NCBI RefSeq assembly: GCF_001045465.1
Contig: NZ_LFND01000007.1
Span: 62,001-126,000 of the forward strand
Length of the DNA stretch: 64,000 bases
Origin: Chryseobacterium angstadtii
GTDB taxonomy: Bacteria; Bacteroidota; Bacteroidia; Flavobacteriales; Weeksellaceae
Reading direction: 5' to 3'
Shown here: positions 35,762 to 44,359 of the stretch, one piece after another
Layout: every line of letters begins with the position of its first letter
Position numbering within the stretch: the first letter of the stretch is position 1
The notes under the pieces: model-generated
What the model was told of the DNA's origin: nothing
What the model saw: the letters and a program-made list of their open reading frames with translations, nothing else
The model's database searches: none
Made by a program: the position numbers and the translations under genes

Positions 35762-36262
35762 CTATTTGTCAGTAGCCGCGTTGATCATTTTAGATATATC
35801 ATTAGCCGTAAAACTTCCTCTTACATCTACAAAAACCAATTCTTTAGCGGAATTGACCGTGATCATCATATTTTTGATGGTTTCTCCGCTTTGTTTCACT
35901 CTTACGTTAACGTTTTCACCATCATGCTTTATGGTAGCCCAATCTTCAAAATCATTATCATTTAAATATCTGGAGTATTCGTTCAGCATTTCCTTATTCC
36001 CGTTATCCACCGTCATTATCTTTATTTTTGATACTTTTTTGATCAGAGCAATCACCTCTTCACTTTCTCCGTCTTCTCTTAATGCTCGTTTGATAAACGG
36101 TTTTGCTAAAAACACAGGTACATTAAAACTTGCGAATCGGGCTCCTTTAAAATCATGTTCCGAATGCTTAACGAAGTCCATATTGGGTCTTCCTGAAACC
36201 ACGCATGACTGAAGCAGCAGCACGGCAAAGATTCCTAAAAAAATGTTTATTAAAGTTTTCAT
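35762..36262 (-). CDS. DUF4252 lipoprotein
   Basis: A 166-residue lipoprotein with lipobox (LLLQSC) and a single DUF4252 domain (LAKPFIKRALREDGESEEVIALIKKVSKIKIMTV). Function unknown. The frame is open to a TTG at 36271, but ATG 36262 starts the lipoprotein signal directly. It lies 12 bp after the GIN/DUF4252 gene and shares a domain with it. Confidence 0.78.
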   Translation of the reverse strand: MKTLINIFLGIFAVLLLQSCVVSGRPNMDFVKHSEHDFKGARFASFNVPVFLAKPFIKRALREDGESEEVIALIKKVSKIKIMTVDNGNKEMLNEYSRYLNDNDFEDWATIKHDGENVNVRVKQSGETIKNMMITVNSAKELVFVDVRGSFTANDISKMINAATDK

Positions 36263-36274
36263 GGTGATCAATTT

Positions 36275-37558
36275 TTAATCAATTGGTTTCAGAGTTCCTC
36301 CGGATGATTTGCTGATATTGGATTCTATTTCCGGTCTTCCTTTATATCTTACCAGTCCTCCTGAAGAAGCTTTTACTTTCAGCCTGTCGGATACATTTAC
36401 AGAAAGATTTCCTCCTGACGTGGCTTCAGCTTCAAGCTGTACCAGTTTCAGTTCGTCTGCTTTTACCAATGCTCCGCTGCTGATGTCTATAATTCCCGAA
36501 GTAGCTTTTCCTTCAATAGCTGCATTAGATCCACTAGAAGCCTTTACCATGATGGTTCCCGCTGTAATTCCAGCCCTGATATTGGCCCCTGAAGAAGTGG
36601 AAATATCTGCTGTATTCGCAATTTTAAAGTCTCCTTTTATATTAGCTCCGGAAGATAGATCAATGCTTATATTTTCTTCTCGTATAGAATTGACCACATT
36701 GAAATTGGCTCCGGAAGATACTTTAACATTGTCCATTCTTGGTGAAGAAACGTTTACACTTAGGTTTTTGAATCTTAAATTCTTCGTTCCCTTATTGTCT
36801 ACATATACCTTCAGAATTCCGTTCTCCACTTTGGTGATGATGTACTGAAGTTTGTCTGCATCGGCAATTACTTTAACGTTGGTAGGGCTTTCCTGTTTGA
36901 AAACCAAATTCACGCCTGTACTTACCTGAATTCCTGAAAACTCACCCACATTTCTCGCTTCCCCGTTAAGGTAAGAGGAATTGTTCTCCGAAGTAAAACT
37001 ATTGGTTTTGGTACTGGTTGAAGAACTGGTTTTGGTCTCGCTGGAGTTGATGATCTTGTTGACATCATCCATAGAAAGTTTACCATCCAGCATCACCAGA
37101 ATATTCTCTCCTTTTCCGCTGTTAATACTCAGCAACAGATCATCCAGCATCCCATCTTTTACATCAGAAGCAAGAAATTTAATTTTCGCTCCGGAATTAT
37201 TAACGGACATGATCTCGTTGTAGTTCAAATTTTTCAGATACAGCGAAACATCTTTGCTTAATCTGGATAAGTTATCCTGAATTTTGCGTCCTTCGGTTGA
37301 ATTATCCTTATCGGAACCTTCCGTGATAAGAATTTTCAGGCCGTTTATTTTAGAAAGTAACGGTTTGATCTGATCCAGTTGTGAATCGTCAATATTAAGA
37401 CTGCTGAGCATGCCGAACATAGGCTTTGCAATTTTAATAGAGGTCACCCCTTCTACTTCCTGATATCTGTCGAAAAGCATGTCGAATTTATCCCGCTGCC
37501 CGTACACCGTAAAAAAGTGGGAAAAGGCAAGCGCAAACAGTATGAGTATTTTTTTCAT
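36275..37558 (-). CDS. DUF4252 plus head-GIN domain (DUF2807) protein
   Basis: A 427-residue exported protein: signal peptide (LFALAFSHFFTVYGQ), a DUF4252-like domain (about residues 20-150), a Ser/Thr-rich linker, and a C-terminal head-GIN/DUF2807 beta-solenoid with repeated SSGAN units (VKVSSGANFNV, DLSSGANIKG, STSSGANIRAG). GIN-domain proteins are surface or periplasmic and often coexpressed with regulators; the function is not established. It lies in the ECF-sigma operon after the probable anti-sigma gene. Confidence 0.82.
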   Translation of the reverse strand: MKKILILFALAFSHFFTVYGQRDKFDMLFDRYQEVEGVTSIKIAKPMFGMLSSLNIDDSQLDQIKPLLSKINGLKILITEGSDKDNSTEGRKIQDNLSRLSKDVSLYLKNLNYNEIMSVNNSGAKIKFLASDVKDGMLDDLLLSINSGKGENILVMLDGKLSMDDVNKIINSSETKTSSSTSTKTNSFTSENNSSYLNGEARNVGEFSGIQVSTGVNLVFKQESPTNVKVIADADKLQYIITKVENGILKVYVDNKGTKNLRFKNLSVNVSSPRMDNVKVSSGANFNVVNSIREENISIDLSSGANIKGDFKIANTADISTSSGANIRAGITAGTIMVKASSGSNAAIEGKATSGIIDISSGALVKADELKLVQLEAEATSGGNLSVNVSDRLKVKASSGGLVRYKGRPEIESNISKSSGGTLKPID

Positions 37559-37622
37559 GAGTCAATTTTTATTCTTTAAGATGATTATTTTTTGCCTGAT
37601 CAGGTGCATAATCTTTTTAGGG

Positions 37623-38294
37623 TTAATAATCGTCGTTTACGACGGCTGGCTGTACTAATTTTTCACTAACGTTATTTGCAAATATCTGGAATGAGTATTT
37701 AGTCACATTAATAGCTTCTTCTACATTATCTATCCTTTTACCATTTACAATAACGTAAGAGTCTTTATAGCCTGTAGAGTCTTTTAGGGCTTTATTTTTG
37801 GAAGACGTATTGTTTACAAATCTCGGTCTTGTTTCTTTTTTAAGCCTTCCTCTTTTCGGAAGAATCTCATCCAGTACATCTTTTTCCGCTATCGGATTAT
37901 CCTGAAACACAGAATCTTTTTTAGCACCGGAAATAGAATCCGTATGATTGACTGCTACCTGCTCCTGGTGATCATTATTTTCTTCTATGAATTTCGATTT
38001 CTGTTTTAAAACCTCATTTTTCACCAATTGCTCTTTTTCAATGGCACCGGTTCTGTAATGATTAAAAAAGAAACCTATGCTGAAAAGAAACACAATTCCG
38101 GCCGCCATCCAAAACCATTTCGGGAAAGAAGGTGTATTCTTTTGGAGCGGGATAATAGGCACTTCATTTGTTTCTGTACCGGGAGCTCCTTCCTCTGTTT
38201 TCTGAAGAAAGTCTTCAAAGCTCCAATCCATTTTATCTTCCTTTATTTCTTGGAAGATTTCGTCGTATTTATTCTGAAATTGATCTTTGTTCAT
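37623..38294 (-). CDS. Probable anti-sigma factor (single-pass membrane protein)
   Basis: A 223-residue protein with a cytoplasmic N-terminal region of about 60 residues, one membrane segment (WFWMAAGIVFLFSIGFFF) and a charged extracytoplasmic domain. Its start overlaps the end of the ECF sigma gene by 26 bp, the normal arrangement for sigma/anti-sigma pairs, and the topology fits. It lacks a recognisable zinc anti-sigma HxxxCxxC motif, so the assignment rests on position and topology. Confidence 0.65.
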   Translation of the reverse strand: MNKDQFQNKYDEIFQEIKEDKMDWSFEDFLQKTEEGAPGTETNEVPIIPLQKNTPSFPKWFWMAAGIVFLFSIGFFFNHYRTGAIEKEQLVKNEVLKQKSKFIEENNDHQEQVAVNHTDSISGAKKDSVFQDNPIAEKDVLDEILPKRGRLKKETRPRFVNNTSSKNKALKDSTGYKDSYVIVNGKRIDNVEEAINVTKYSFQIFANNVSEKLVQPAVVNDDY

Positions 38295-38778
38295 AGCTCA
38301 TCAGTTGTGATATTTGTTCTTTTACTTTTTGTCTCGCCCGCATCAGATTCACTCTTACTGCGTTTTCTTCCATCTCAAGCATTTCGGAGATTTCCGAGAC
38401 TTCATATTCTTCTACGTCTTTCAGATGGATCACCATTTTCTGTTTTTCCGGAAGCTGATTAATGAATCCAATAATATGCTCCTTCAGATTGTTGATATCC
38501 ATGCTGTACAATTCTGAGCGGTGAAGCTGCAAATCTGCAAATCCTAACTTCACATCATGGTGTTTCAGCCTGTTCAGACATTCGTTCCGGACGGATTTCA
38601 GAGCGTAGGATTTCAAATTTCCAAACTGCTCCAGTTCCTCCTTCTTTTGCCAGAATTTCATCATCAGGTCCTGCACCACATCCTCTGCTTCATCACTGCT
38701 CATAACGAATCTTTTCGCAAAACGATACATCTCGTCTTTGAGAATAAACACCGTATTCTTGAAAGTTTCTTGGGTCAT
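38269..38778 (-). CDS. ECF RNA polymerase sigma factor
   Basis: A 169-residue sigma-70 family ECF factor. Region 2 is seen in EMYRFAKRFVMSSDEAEDVVQDLMMKFWQ and region 4 in LPEKQKMVIHLKDVEEYEVSEISEMLEMEENAVRVNLMRARQKV. It starts an operon with the probable anti-sigma factor and DUF4252/GIN proteins, which are therefore likely its regulon or feedback partners. No Bacteroidota housekeeping promoter is evident just upstream. Confidence 0.9.
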   Translation of the reverse strand: MTQETFKNTVFILKDEMYRFAKRFVMSSDEAEDVVQDLMMKFWQKKEELEQFGNLKSYALKSVRNECLNRLKHHDVKLGFADLQLHRSELYSMDINNLKEHIIGFINQLPEKQKMVIHLKDVEEYEVSEISEMLEMEENAVRVNLMRARQKVKEQISQLMSYEQRSISE

Positions 38779-39403
38779 GAGTTTTGTTTCTATTAGTAAG
38801 ACAATTAAAATCTCAATTCTATTACACTACATTATAAAAAAAATGATGTTTTTTGCATTTTGCTTCCCCTCCATATTTATAAAGCCTGTCTGTAAAAGCA
38901 TTTGAATGATGTTTATAAAAATACTTTTTTTTTCTTTTCTGAAAGATCAATTGAAAATCTTCAGGTTTTTGCTATTTTTTATGCTAATAACTTCATAAAA
39001 GACGGAAGTTTATTAAGTATGAATTCTCTTTTTATTAACCGCAGATTTTCTCAGAAGAACACATATTCTTTTTAAATTACAAAGCATTTATCTATTATAA
39101 TAAACATTCTACAGTTTCATAAACACAATCATCTGTGAAAATTTGTGAAATCTGCGGTTAAAAAAGAATATTTTCAACCACAAAAGTCACAAAAGTTTTT
39201 TTAGTTTAAAATCCTGCTTCAGAAAAGTACACTCAAGTTTTACAAAAAATCATTTAATTTCGTATTAATACTTCTTATCATCTTCATTCTTCTTAATGGT
39301 TAAAGAATATTTGAATAATCATCTGTGAAAATCTGCGGTTAACAAAAAACGTTTCAAGTTATCCCCAATACAATAAAAGCCTCCGAATTGGAGGCTTTCA
39401 ATA
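38779..39403. other. 625-bp intergenic region with dispersed repeats
   Basis: There is no credible ORF. Three copies of a degenerate element with core GAAAATCTGCGGTTAA occur: inverted near 39037-39065 (TTAACCGCAGATTTTC), direct near 39130-39165 and direct near 39318-39345. A fragment AACCACAAAAGTCACAAAAG lies near 39178. The right end holds the terminator of the GlmU-like gene. Confidence 0.65.
39376..39398 (-). terminator. Terminator of the GlmU-like gene
   Basis: AAAGCCTCC (39376-39384) pairs with GGAGGCTTT (39390-39398) around GAATT; Ts follow on the minus strand. Confidence 0.82.
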
Positions 39404-40564
39404 TTAATAGGTATCAAAAATATATTTTAAAATAGCTTTATCATCGTCCGTTAACGGCACTTTCCTTCTGTCCATAGCTCTTTCTGCCACTTCATAGGCT
39501 TTATCGAGTTTAAACCTTTCATCATCTTTGCATCCGCCCCAGGAAAAATTTTCCACAAGATTGGGAGGAAAACCGGGTTTAAATATATTGGAAGCAACAC
39601 CTACCACCGTTCCTGTATTCAGCTGGGTATTGATGGCCGTTTTAGAATGATCTCCCATAATAAGCCCGGCGAACTGAAGCCCTGTGTCTTCAAAAGCTTT
39701 CGTTCTGTAATTCCAGAGTTTTACATGGCTGTAGTTATTTTTAAGATTGGAAGAATTCGTATCTGCTCCGAAATTACACCATTCACCAATCACTGAATTT
39801 CCGATAAATCCTTCATGTCCTTTACTTGAATAGCCAAATATGATGATATTATTCACTTCACCGCCTACTTTACAGTGAGGTCCCACAGTGGTCGCTCCAT
39901 AAATTTTAGATCCCAGATTGAATTTGGAATCATCTCCCAATGATATAGGCCCGCGAAGATGACAGCCTTCCATCACTTCAGCATTCTTTCCAATATAAAT
40001 CTTTCCTGTTTTTGTATTAAGGGTAGAAAATTCTATCTGTGCTCCTTCTTCAATAAAAAGATCTTTTTTCTCACCTAAAAATCCATTGGTAGAAGATAAT
40101 TCCTGAGAAGTTCTTCCTCTCGTAAGCAAATCAAAATCGAAATCAATGGCGAGGTGATTATAGGTAAACAGATCGGCTGGTCTTTTAAAAAAGGTAAGAT
40201 CTTCTTTAATATCCGTCATCTTTTCAATCTGATTCAGGGAAAATCCTTTCATATTAATTCTTGCCGCGATAAGCTCATCTTCATAAACCAGAGCTTCTCC
40301 CTGTTTAAGATCTTTGATCTGCTGAATCACTGTTTCTGTGGGCAAAAAATTCGTTACCAGGAAAAGGCTTTCTTTTTCTTCGGGATTTTTAAATTTATTC
40401 TGAAGAAAATTTTCGGTAAAGTAAGTGACTTCAGTATTTCCCAGAATCTTTTGCCACCGCTCGGAAAAAGTAAGGATTCCGCACCGCATGGCGGCAACAG
40501 GGCGGGTAAAGGTAAGCGGGAGAAAATCTTCCCAGTACTGAGCATCTGAAAATACTAATTGCAT
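39404..40564 (-). CDS. GlmU-like sugar nucleotidyltransferase/acetyltransferase family protein
   Basis: A 386-residue protein of the Bacteroidota GlmU-like family. The N-terminal half has the nucleotidyltransferase-related pattern LPLTFTRPVAAMRCGILTFSE; the C-terminal half is a left-handed beta-helix of hexapeptide repeats (GKNAEVMEGCHLRGPISLGD, GHEGFIGNSVIG, GTVVGVASNIF). It probably makes UDP-GlcNAc or another activated sugar for the cell wall, but the pyrophosphorylase signature is not classical. The spacer upstream carries heptamer arrays. Confidence 0.82.
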   Translation of the reverse strand: MQLVFSDAQYWEDFLPLTFTRPVAAMRCGILTFSERWQKILGNTEVTYFTENFLQNKFKNPEEKESLFLVTNFLPTETVIQQIKDLKQGEALVYEDELIAARINMKGFSLNQIEKMTDIKEDLTFFKRPADLFTYNHLAIDFDFDLLTRGRTSQELSSTNGFLGEKKDLFIEEGAQIEFSTLNTKTGKIYIGKNAEVMEGCHLRGPISLGDDSKFNLGSKIYGATTVGPHCKVGGEVNNIIIFGYSSKGHEGFIGNSVIGEWCNFGADTNSSNLKNNYSHVKLWNYRTKAFEDTGLQFAGLIMGDHSKTAINTQLNTGTVVGVASNIFKPGFPPNLVENFSWGGCKDDERFKLDKAYEVAERAMDRRKVPLTDDDKAILKYIFDTY

Positions 40565-40567
40565 TAT

Positions 40568-40602
40568 ATAGAAGTTAGAGATTAGAGATTAGAAGTTAGA
40601 GG
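40568..40602. repeat. 7-bp-period array A1
   Basis: Five units 7 bp apart: ATAGAAG, TTAGAGA, TTAGAGA, TTAGAAG, TTAGAGG. It starts 3 bp upstream of the GlmU-like start codon. Confidence 0.8.
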
Positions 40603-40675
40603 CCGGAACATAGGAGTTTTGTGATTTCCGGATAATTCGCGGCCTCTGATTTCTATTCTGAACAAAAATACGAAA

Positions 40676-40696
40676 TTAGAAGTTAGAAATTAGTTT
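40676..40696. repeat. 7-bp-period array A2
   Basis: TTAGAAG, TTAGAAA, TTAGTTT in exact 7-bp phase, the same orientation as A1. Confidence 0.7.
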
Positions 40697-40788
40697 ATGG
40701 AAGTCTTAATAAGAATACCTGTCTTTCTGTTTGGAAAGAACACAATTGTTATTTATGGATATAAAGTAAAAAGCATGACTGCAACCCA

Positions 40789-40816
40789 CTAACTTCTAAC
40801 TTCTAATCTCTAACAT
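40789..40816. repeat. 7-bp-period array A3 (inverted)
   Basis: CTAACTT, CTAACTT, CTAATCT, CTAACAT in 7-bp phase. It is the reverse complement of the A1 unit type, so A1 and A3 can pair across about 190 bp of spacer. Confidence 0.8.
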
Positions 40817-40823
40817 CTGTATA

Positions 40824-40853
40824 TAAAAAAAGTCTCCCAATAAATTGGAAGAC
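40824..40853 (-). terminator. Terminator of rpmE2
   Basis: GTCTCCCAAT (40832-40841) pairs with ATTGGAAGAC (40844-40853), with one wobble, followed by a T-run on the minus strand. Confidence 0.75.
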
Positions 40854-40878
40854 CCTAGTATGTTTGGACAACAAAAAA

Positions 40879-41130
40879 TTACTTAGCGAATTTTTTGTAT
40901 TTGTTCATGAACTTATCAACTCTACCTGCAGTGTCAACTAGTTTCACTTTACCAGTGTAGAAAGGGTGAGAAGTTGAAGAGATTTCCATTTTGATCAATG
41001 GGTACTCTTGTCCTTCGAATTCGATAGTATCTTTTGTTTCTGCAGTAGATTTGCAAAGAAACACCTCGTCGTTACTCATATCTTTGAAAACAACAAGTCT
41101 ATAATTTTCTGGGTGGATTCCTTTTTTCAT
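40879..41130 (-). CDS. rpmE2: 50S ribosomal protein L31 type B
   Basis: Large-subunit protein L31 of type B, 83 residues. MKKGIHPENYRLVVFKDMSN and SSTSHPFYTGK are diagnostic. It lacks the CxxC zinc motif of type A L31, which fits the zinc-independent type B form. It has its own promoter and terminator. Confidence 0.96.
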   Translation of the reverse strand: MKKGIHPENYRLVVFKDMSNDEVFLCKSTAETKDTIEFEGQEYPLIKMEISSTSHPFYTGKVKLVDTAGRVDKFMNKYKKFAK

Positions 41131-41200
41131 AATACAATTTTTAAAAAATTAAAGTTTGCTTTCGAAATAGTAATGGTATTTCTCTGCTAATTTTAGGTTG

Positions 41201-41230
41201 CAAAAGTACGACATTTTTTCAAATATCCAA
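41201..41230 (-). promoter_or_regulatory. Promoter of rpmE2
   Basis: Minus strand TTG (41230-41228), 19 bp, then TACTTTTG (41208-41201). The leader before the ATG is about 60 nt. Confidence 0.75.
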
Positions 41231-41311
41231 ACACAGAATCCATTTTTTTTATTAGATAAGAAATTCAAAGTATTTTCGTTAAATTTGGAATCTATTTAAA
41301 CTTTAATTTCG

Positions 41312-42721
41312 ATGAAATTCAAACTATTACTGGCTTTTTCTTTCTGGATGCTACTTGTAGCGGTATCATGTAATAAAGACGATATTACCTTTGATGCGCC
41401 TTCACAGCAGTTACGTTTTTCAAAGGACACGGTATTCTGTGATACGGTTTATCATCAGGTACGTTCCGAAACGTATTTTGTAAAGGTATATAATAATGAA
41501 GACAAAGATATTATGATCCCCAGAATCAATCTGGAAAAAGGAGCTGCTTCATTATACAGAATCAATGTAGACGGAAAACCCGGCTATGATTTCAAAGATG
41601 TGCCTCTGAGAAAAAAAGACAGTATGTATATTTTTGTTGAAATTGCCCCACAGGCAACAGGCCCTGAAGCCATTGCAGAAGACAAAATCTCCTTCAGCAG
41701 CGGTGCGGGACAACAGCATGTGACTCTGTTTTCAGTGGTGCAGGATGCCGAATTTTTCATCGAGACTCCAACGAATCCTAACCTGATTACCACCCACACC
41801 ACCTGGAATAACAACAAGGCTAAAATTATTTATGGAGATCTTACCATCAATCCTAATATCACATTGGATATTCAGCCGGGAACCAAAGTTTATTTCCATA
41901 CCAATAGCGGTATGAAAGTATCAACGGGGGCTACATTAAATATCAACGGGGCACTGAACGATGAAGTTATTCTCCGTGGAGACCGAAATGATCTGGACCA
42001 CGACACTCTTCCTAAAAACTGGAATTCTATCCGAATGGAGGCCAATTCCAATCTTAATATGAATTTTGCCAGACTCTTCGGAGGGACCAGAGGTCTGGAT
42101 ATGAAACAGAATACTGCCAATATCAGAAACTCATTCATTCATACTTTTTTTGAATATGGTATTTATGCAGTAGGTTCTGCCGTTACTGCTGAAAACCTGG
42201 TAATGAACAACTGCGGCGAGTCATGCATCGGTATTTTCAGAGGAGGAAACCACAGCTATACTCATGCTACCATTGCCAATTATTCTAAAACAATGGGATC
42301 GTTCAACAGAAACGGAATTACGGCAGCCAATGAATGGAAAAATGCGGCAGGTACTACAGAACAGGGAGCTCTTCAGCGTCTGGATATCAGGAACAGCATT
42401 GTCTTTTCAGACAGGGACAACTCCGTTAATCTTGAACAGACACCGGGCCAGCAGTTTGAATTCCTTATTCAAAACTCACTGATCAAATATTCAGGAGTAC
42501 CGGAAGCAGGATTTAATTTTGACACCAGCCCTAATGTGGTACAGAGTATCAAAAATCAGGATCCTGAGTTCCTTAATTATTTTGCTGCCAAGATGAATTT
42601 AAGAGTAAAAACAACATCTCCTGCCAGAGGAAAAGGAAATCTGGTAACAGCAGGAACTGTACCTTTTGATATCGTGAATGTATCTAGAACGGCTAACCCA
42701 ACTCTTGGAGCATATCAATAA
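41312..42721 (+). CDS. Right-handed beta-helix lipoprotein
   Basis: A 469-residue lipoprotein (lipobox LLVAVSC). After a beta-sandwich region (residues 30-165) comes a right-handed parallel beta-helix with stacked turns (ITLDIQPGTKVYFHTNSGMKVSTGATLNINGAL cut here into short rungs, RGDRNDLDHDTL, NIRNSFIHTFFEYGIYA). Such folds bind or cleave polysaccharides, but no catalytic motif is evident and no enzyme activity is claimed. Its TAA stop shares one base with the ATG of the MazG-like gene. A TAAATTTG box (41280-41287) lies about 25 bp upstream. Confidence 0.78.
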   Translation: MKFKLLLAFSFWMLLVAVSCNKDDITFDAPSQQLRFSKDTVFCDTVYHQVRSETYFVKVYNNEDKDIMIPRINLEKGAASLYRINVDGKPGYDFKDVPLRKKDSMYIFVEIAPQATGPEAIAEDKISFSSGAGQQHVTLFSVVQDAEFFIETPTNPNLITTHTTWNNNKAKIIYGDLTINPNITLDIQPGTKVYFHTNSGMKVSTGATLNINGALNDEVILRGDRNDLDHDTLPKNWNSIRMEANSNLNMNFARLFGGTRGLDMKQNTANIRNSFIHTFFEYGIYAVGSAVTAENLVMNNCGESCIGIFRGGNHSYTHATIANYSKTMGSFNRNGITAANEWKNAAGTTEQGALQRLDIRNSIVFSDRDNSVNLEQTPGQQFEFLIQNSLIKYSGVPEAGFNFDTSPNVVQSIKNQDPEFLNYFAAKMNLRVKTTSPARGKGNLVTAGTVPFDIVNVSRTANPTLGAYQ

Positions 42722-43047
42722 TGGAAATTACACAGCTTCAGCAACAGGTAGACGAATGGATCAAAACCATTGGTGTCCGTTATTTCAATGAACTCACCAA
42801 TATGGCAATGCTTACCGAAGAAGTAGGCGAAGTAGCCAGAATCATCGCAAGGAGATATGGTGAACAAAGTGAAAAAGAAAGTGATAAAAGCAAAGATCTC
42901 GGAGAAGAACTGGCAGATGTATTGTTTGTAACCTTATGTTTAGCCAATCAGACGGGAGTGAATCTGCAGGAAGCTTTTGACAAAAAAATGAAAATCAAAA
43001 CTGACCGCGATAAAGAGCGGCATCAGAATAATGAAAAATTAAAATAA
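42721..43047 (+). CDS. MazG-like nucleotide pyrophosphohydrolase
   Basis: A 108-residue all-alpha NTP pyrophosphohydrolase of the MazG superfamily. Magnesium-binding acids are visible as EExxE (E33-E37, TEEVGEVAR) and ExxD (E63-D66, EELADVLF). It would hydrolyse non-canonical or surplus nucleoside triphosphates to monophosphates; the exact substrate is unknown. Its start overlaps the stop of the lipoprotein gene by 1 bp. Confidence 0.88.
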   Translation: MEITQLQQQVDEWIKTIGVRYFNELTNMAMLTEEVGEVARIIARRYGEQSEKESDKSKDLGEELADVLFVTLCLANQTGVNLQEAFDKKMKIKTDRDKERHQNNEKLK

Positions 43048-43130
43048 GATTCCAGATACAAGATTTCAGATATCAGACCTGTCATTAGTCTGTTATCTGA
43101 AATCGGTCATCTGATGTCTATAATCCGAAG
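43047..43130. repeat. 7-bp-period inverted array filling the mazG-aroA spacer
   Basis: Twelve consecutive 7-bp units: AGATTCC, AGATACA, AGATTTC, AGATATC, AGACCTG, then TCATTAG, TCTGTTA, TCTGAAA, TCGGTCA, TCTGATG, TCTATAA, TCCGAAG. The first half is built on AGAnnnn and the second on TCTnnnn, so the array is an inverted repeat; 43062-43078 can pair with about 43088-43105 as a stem. It begins at the last base of the mazG-like stop codon and ends 5 bp before the aroA ATG. Confidence 0.8.
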
Positions 43131-43135
43131 AAACA

Positions 43136-44359
43136 ATGAAGTTAGAAAAATCAAAATTATCAGAAAATAAAACAGTTCAAATCAGCGGTTCGAAAAGTAT
43201 TTCGAATCGTTTGTTGATTTTGGAAAGTTTATTTAAAAATATACAGATTGGAAATCTTTCCAATTCCCAGGACACACAACTGCTGAAGAAAGCTCTTTCT
43301 GAGAACACGGAAACAGTGGATATTCACCACGCAGGAACTGCCATGCGTTTTCTGGCTTCCTATTATTCCATCTTTGAAGGAAAGACGACTATTCTTACCG
43401 GATCTAAAAGAATGAAAGAAAGACCGATCAAGAATTTGGTAAGTGCCCTGAAAGACCTCGGTGTAGAAATCGAGTATTTAGAAAATGAAGGTTATCCGCC
43501 TTTAAAGATCACAGGAAGAAAAATCACCCAAAAACAAGTGAATGTGCCGGCTAATATCTCCAGCCAGTTCATCACCTCTCTCCTTCTGATTGCCGGGAAA
43601 CTGGAAAACGGACTGGAGATTAATCTGGTTGGTGAAGTAACTTCCAGATCCTATATTGAAATGACACTGGATATTCTGACCCGATTCGGAATTAAAAACA
43701 GCTTTGAAGGAAATACGATCAAAGTAGAAAATTTCGACGGGAATGGTGAACAGCCAACCGTAAGTTATGAAGTGGAAAGCGACTGGAGCTCGGCTTCGTA
43801 TTTCTACTCCATCTGTGCATTGGGAAGAAAAACTATTCATCTGAAAAGTTTTTACAAGGAGTCTACACAAGGAGATTCTGCCATTGCTAAGATCTATGAA
43901 AACTTTTTCGGTATTAAAACGACATTCACAGAAGACGAGCATAAACTTACGCTTCAGCCAGAACCAGACTTTGTATTCCCGGAAAAAATTGTTCTGGATA
44001 TGAACAACTGTCCGGATATTGCCCAAACACTTTGCGTAACCGCTGCCGCATTAAAAATCCCTTTCGACATTTCCGGACTGGGAACTTTAAGGGTAAAAGA
44101 AACGGACAGACTTCAGGCTTTATATAATGAACTGAAAAAACTGGGAACTGAAACAGAGATCACAGATCTTACCATCAAGTCTCTAAGTTTTGGAGAACCG
44201 GAAGAAAATATTTCGATCAAAACGTATCAGGATCACAGAATGGCTATGAGCTTTGCTCCGTACTGCCTGATTGGGGAACTCAATATTGAAGAGGAGGATG
44301 TGGTTGAGAAATCTTATCCGATGTTTTGGAAGGATCTTGGTGATGTGATGATTCGTTGA
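43136..44359 (+). CDS. aroA: 3-phosphoshikimate 1-carboxyvinyltransferase (EPSP synthase)
   Basis: EPSP synthase of the shikimate pathway, joining shikimate-3-phosphate and phosphoenolpyruvate, 407 residues, slightly shorter than the E. coli enzyme. Motifs: K20-SISN-R25 (GSKSISNR), G67-T-A-M-R71 (HAGTAMRFL), R96-P (KERPI), DMNNCPDIAQT and the RVKETDRL loop. The gene stands alone among unrelated genes. The last five codons lie inside an 8-bp-period array at 44341-44404. Confidence 0.95.
   Translation: MKLEKSKLSENKTVQISGSKSISNRLLILESLFKNIQIGNLSNSQDTQLLKKALSENTETVDIHHAGTAMRFLASYYSIFEGKTTILTGSKRMKERPIKNLVSALKDLGVEIEYLENEGYPPLKITGRKITQKQVNVPANISSQFITSLLLIAGKLENGLEINLVGEVTSRSYIEMTLDILTRFGIKNSFEGNTIKVENFDGNGEQPTVSYEVESDWSSASYFYSICALGRKTIHLKSFYKESTQGDSAIAKIYENFFGIKTTFTEDEHKLTLQPEPDFVFPEKIVLDMNNCPDIAQTLCVTAAALKIPFDISGLGTLRVKETDRLQALYNELKKLGTETEITDLTIKSLSFGEPEENISIKTYQDHRMAMSFAPYCLIGELNIEEEDVVEKSYPMFWKDLGDVMIR

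Noticed and set aside
36275..37558. GIN-domain protein as a true autotransporter adhesin
   Set aside because: No autotransporter barrel is present; the name is only a family label.
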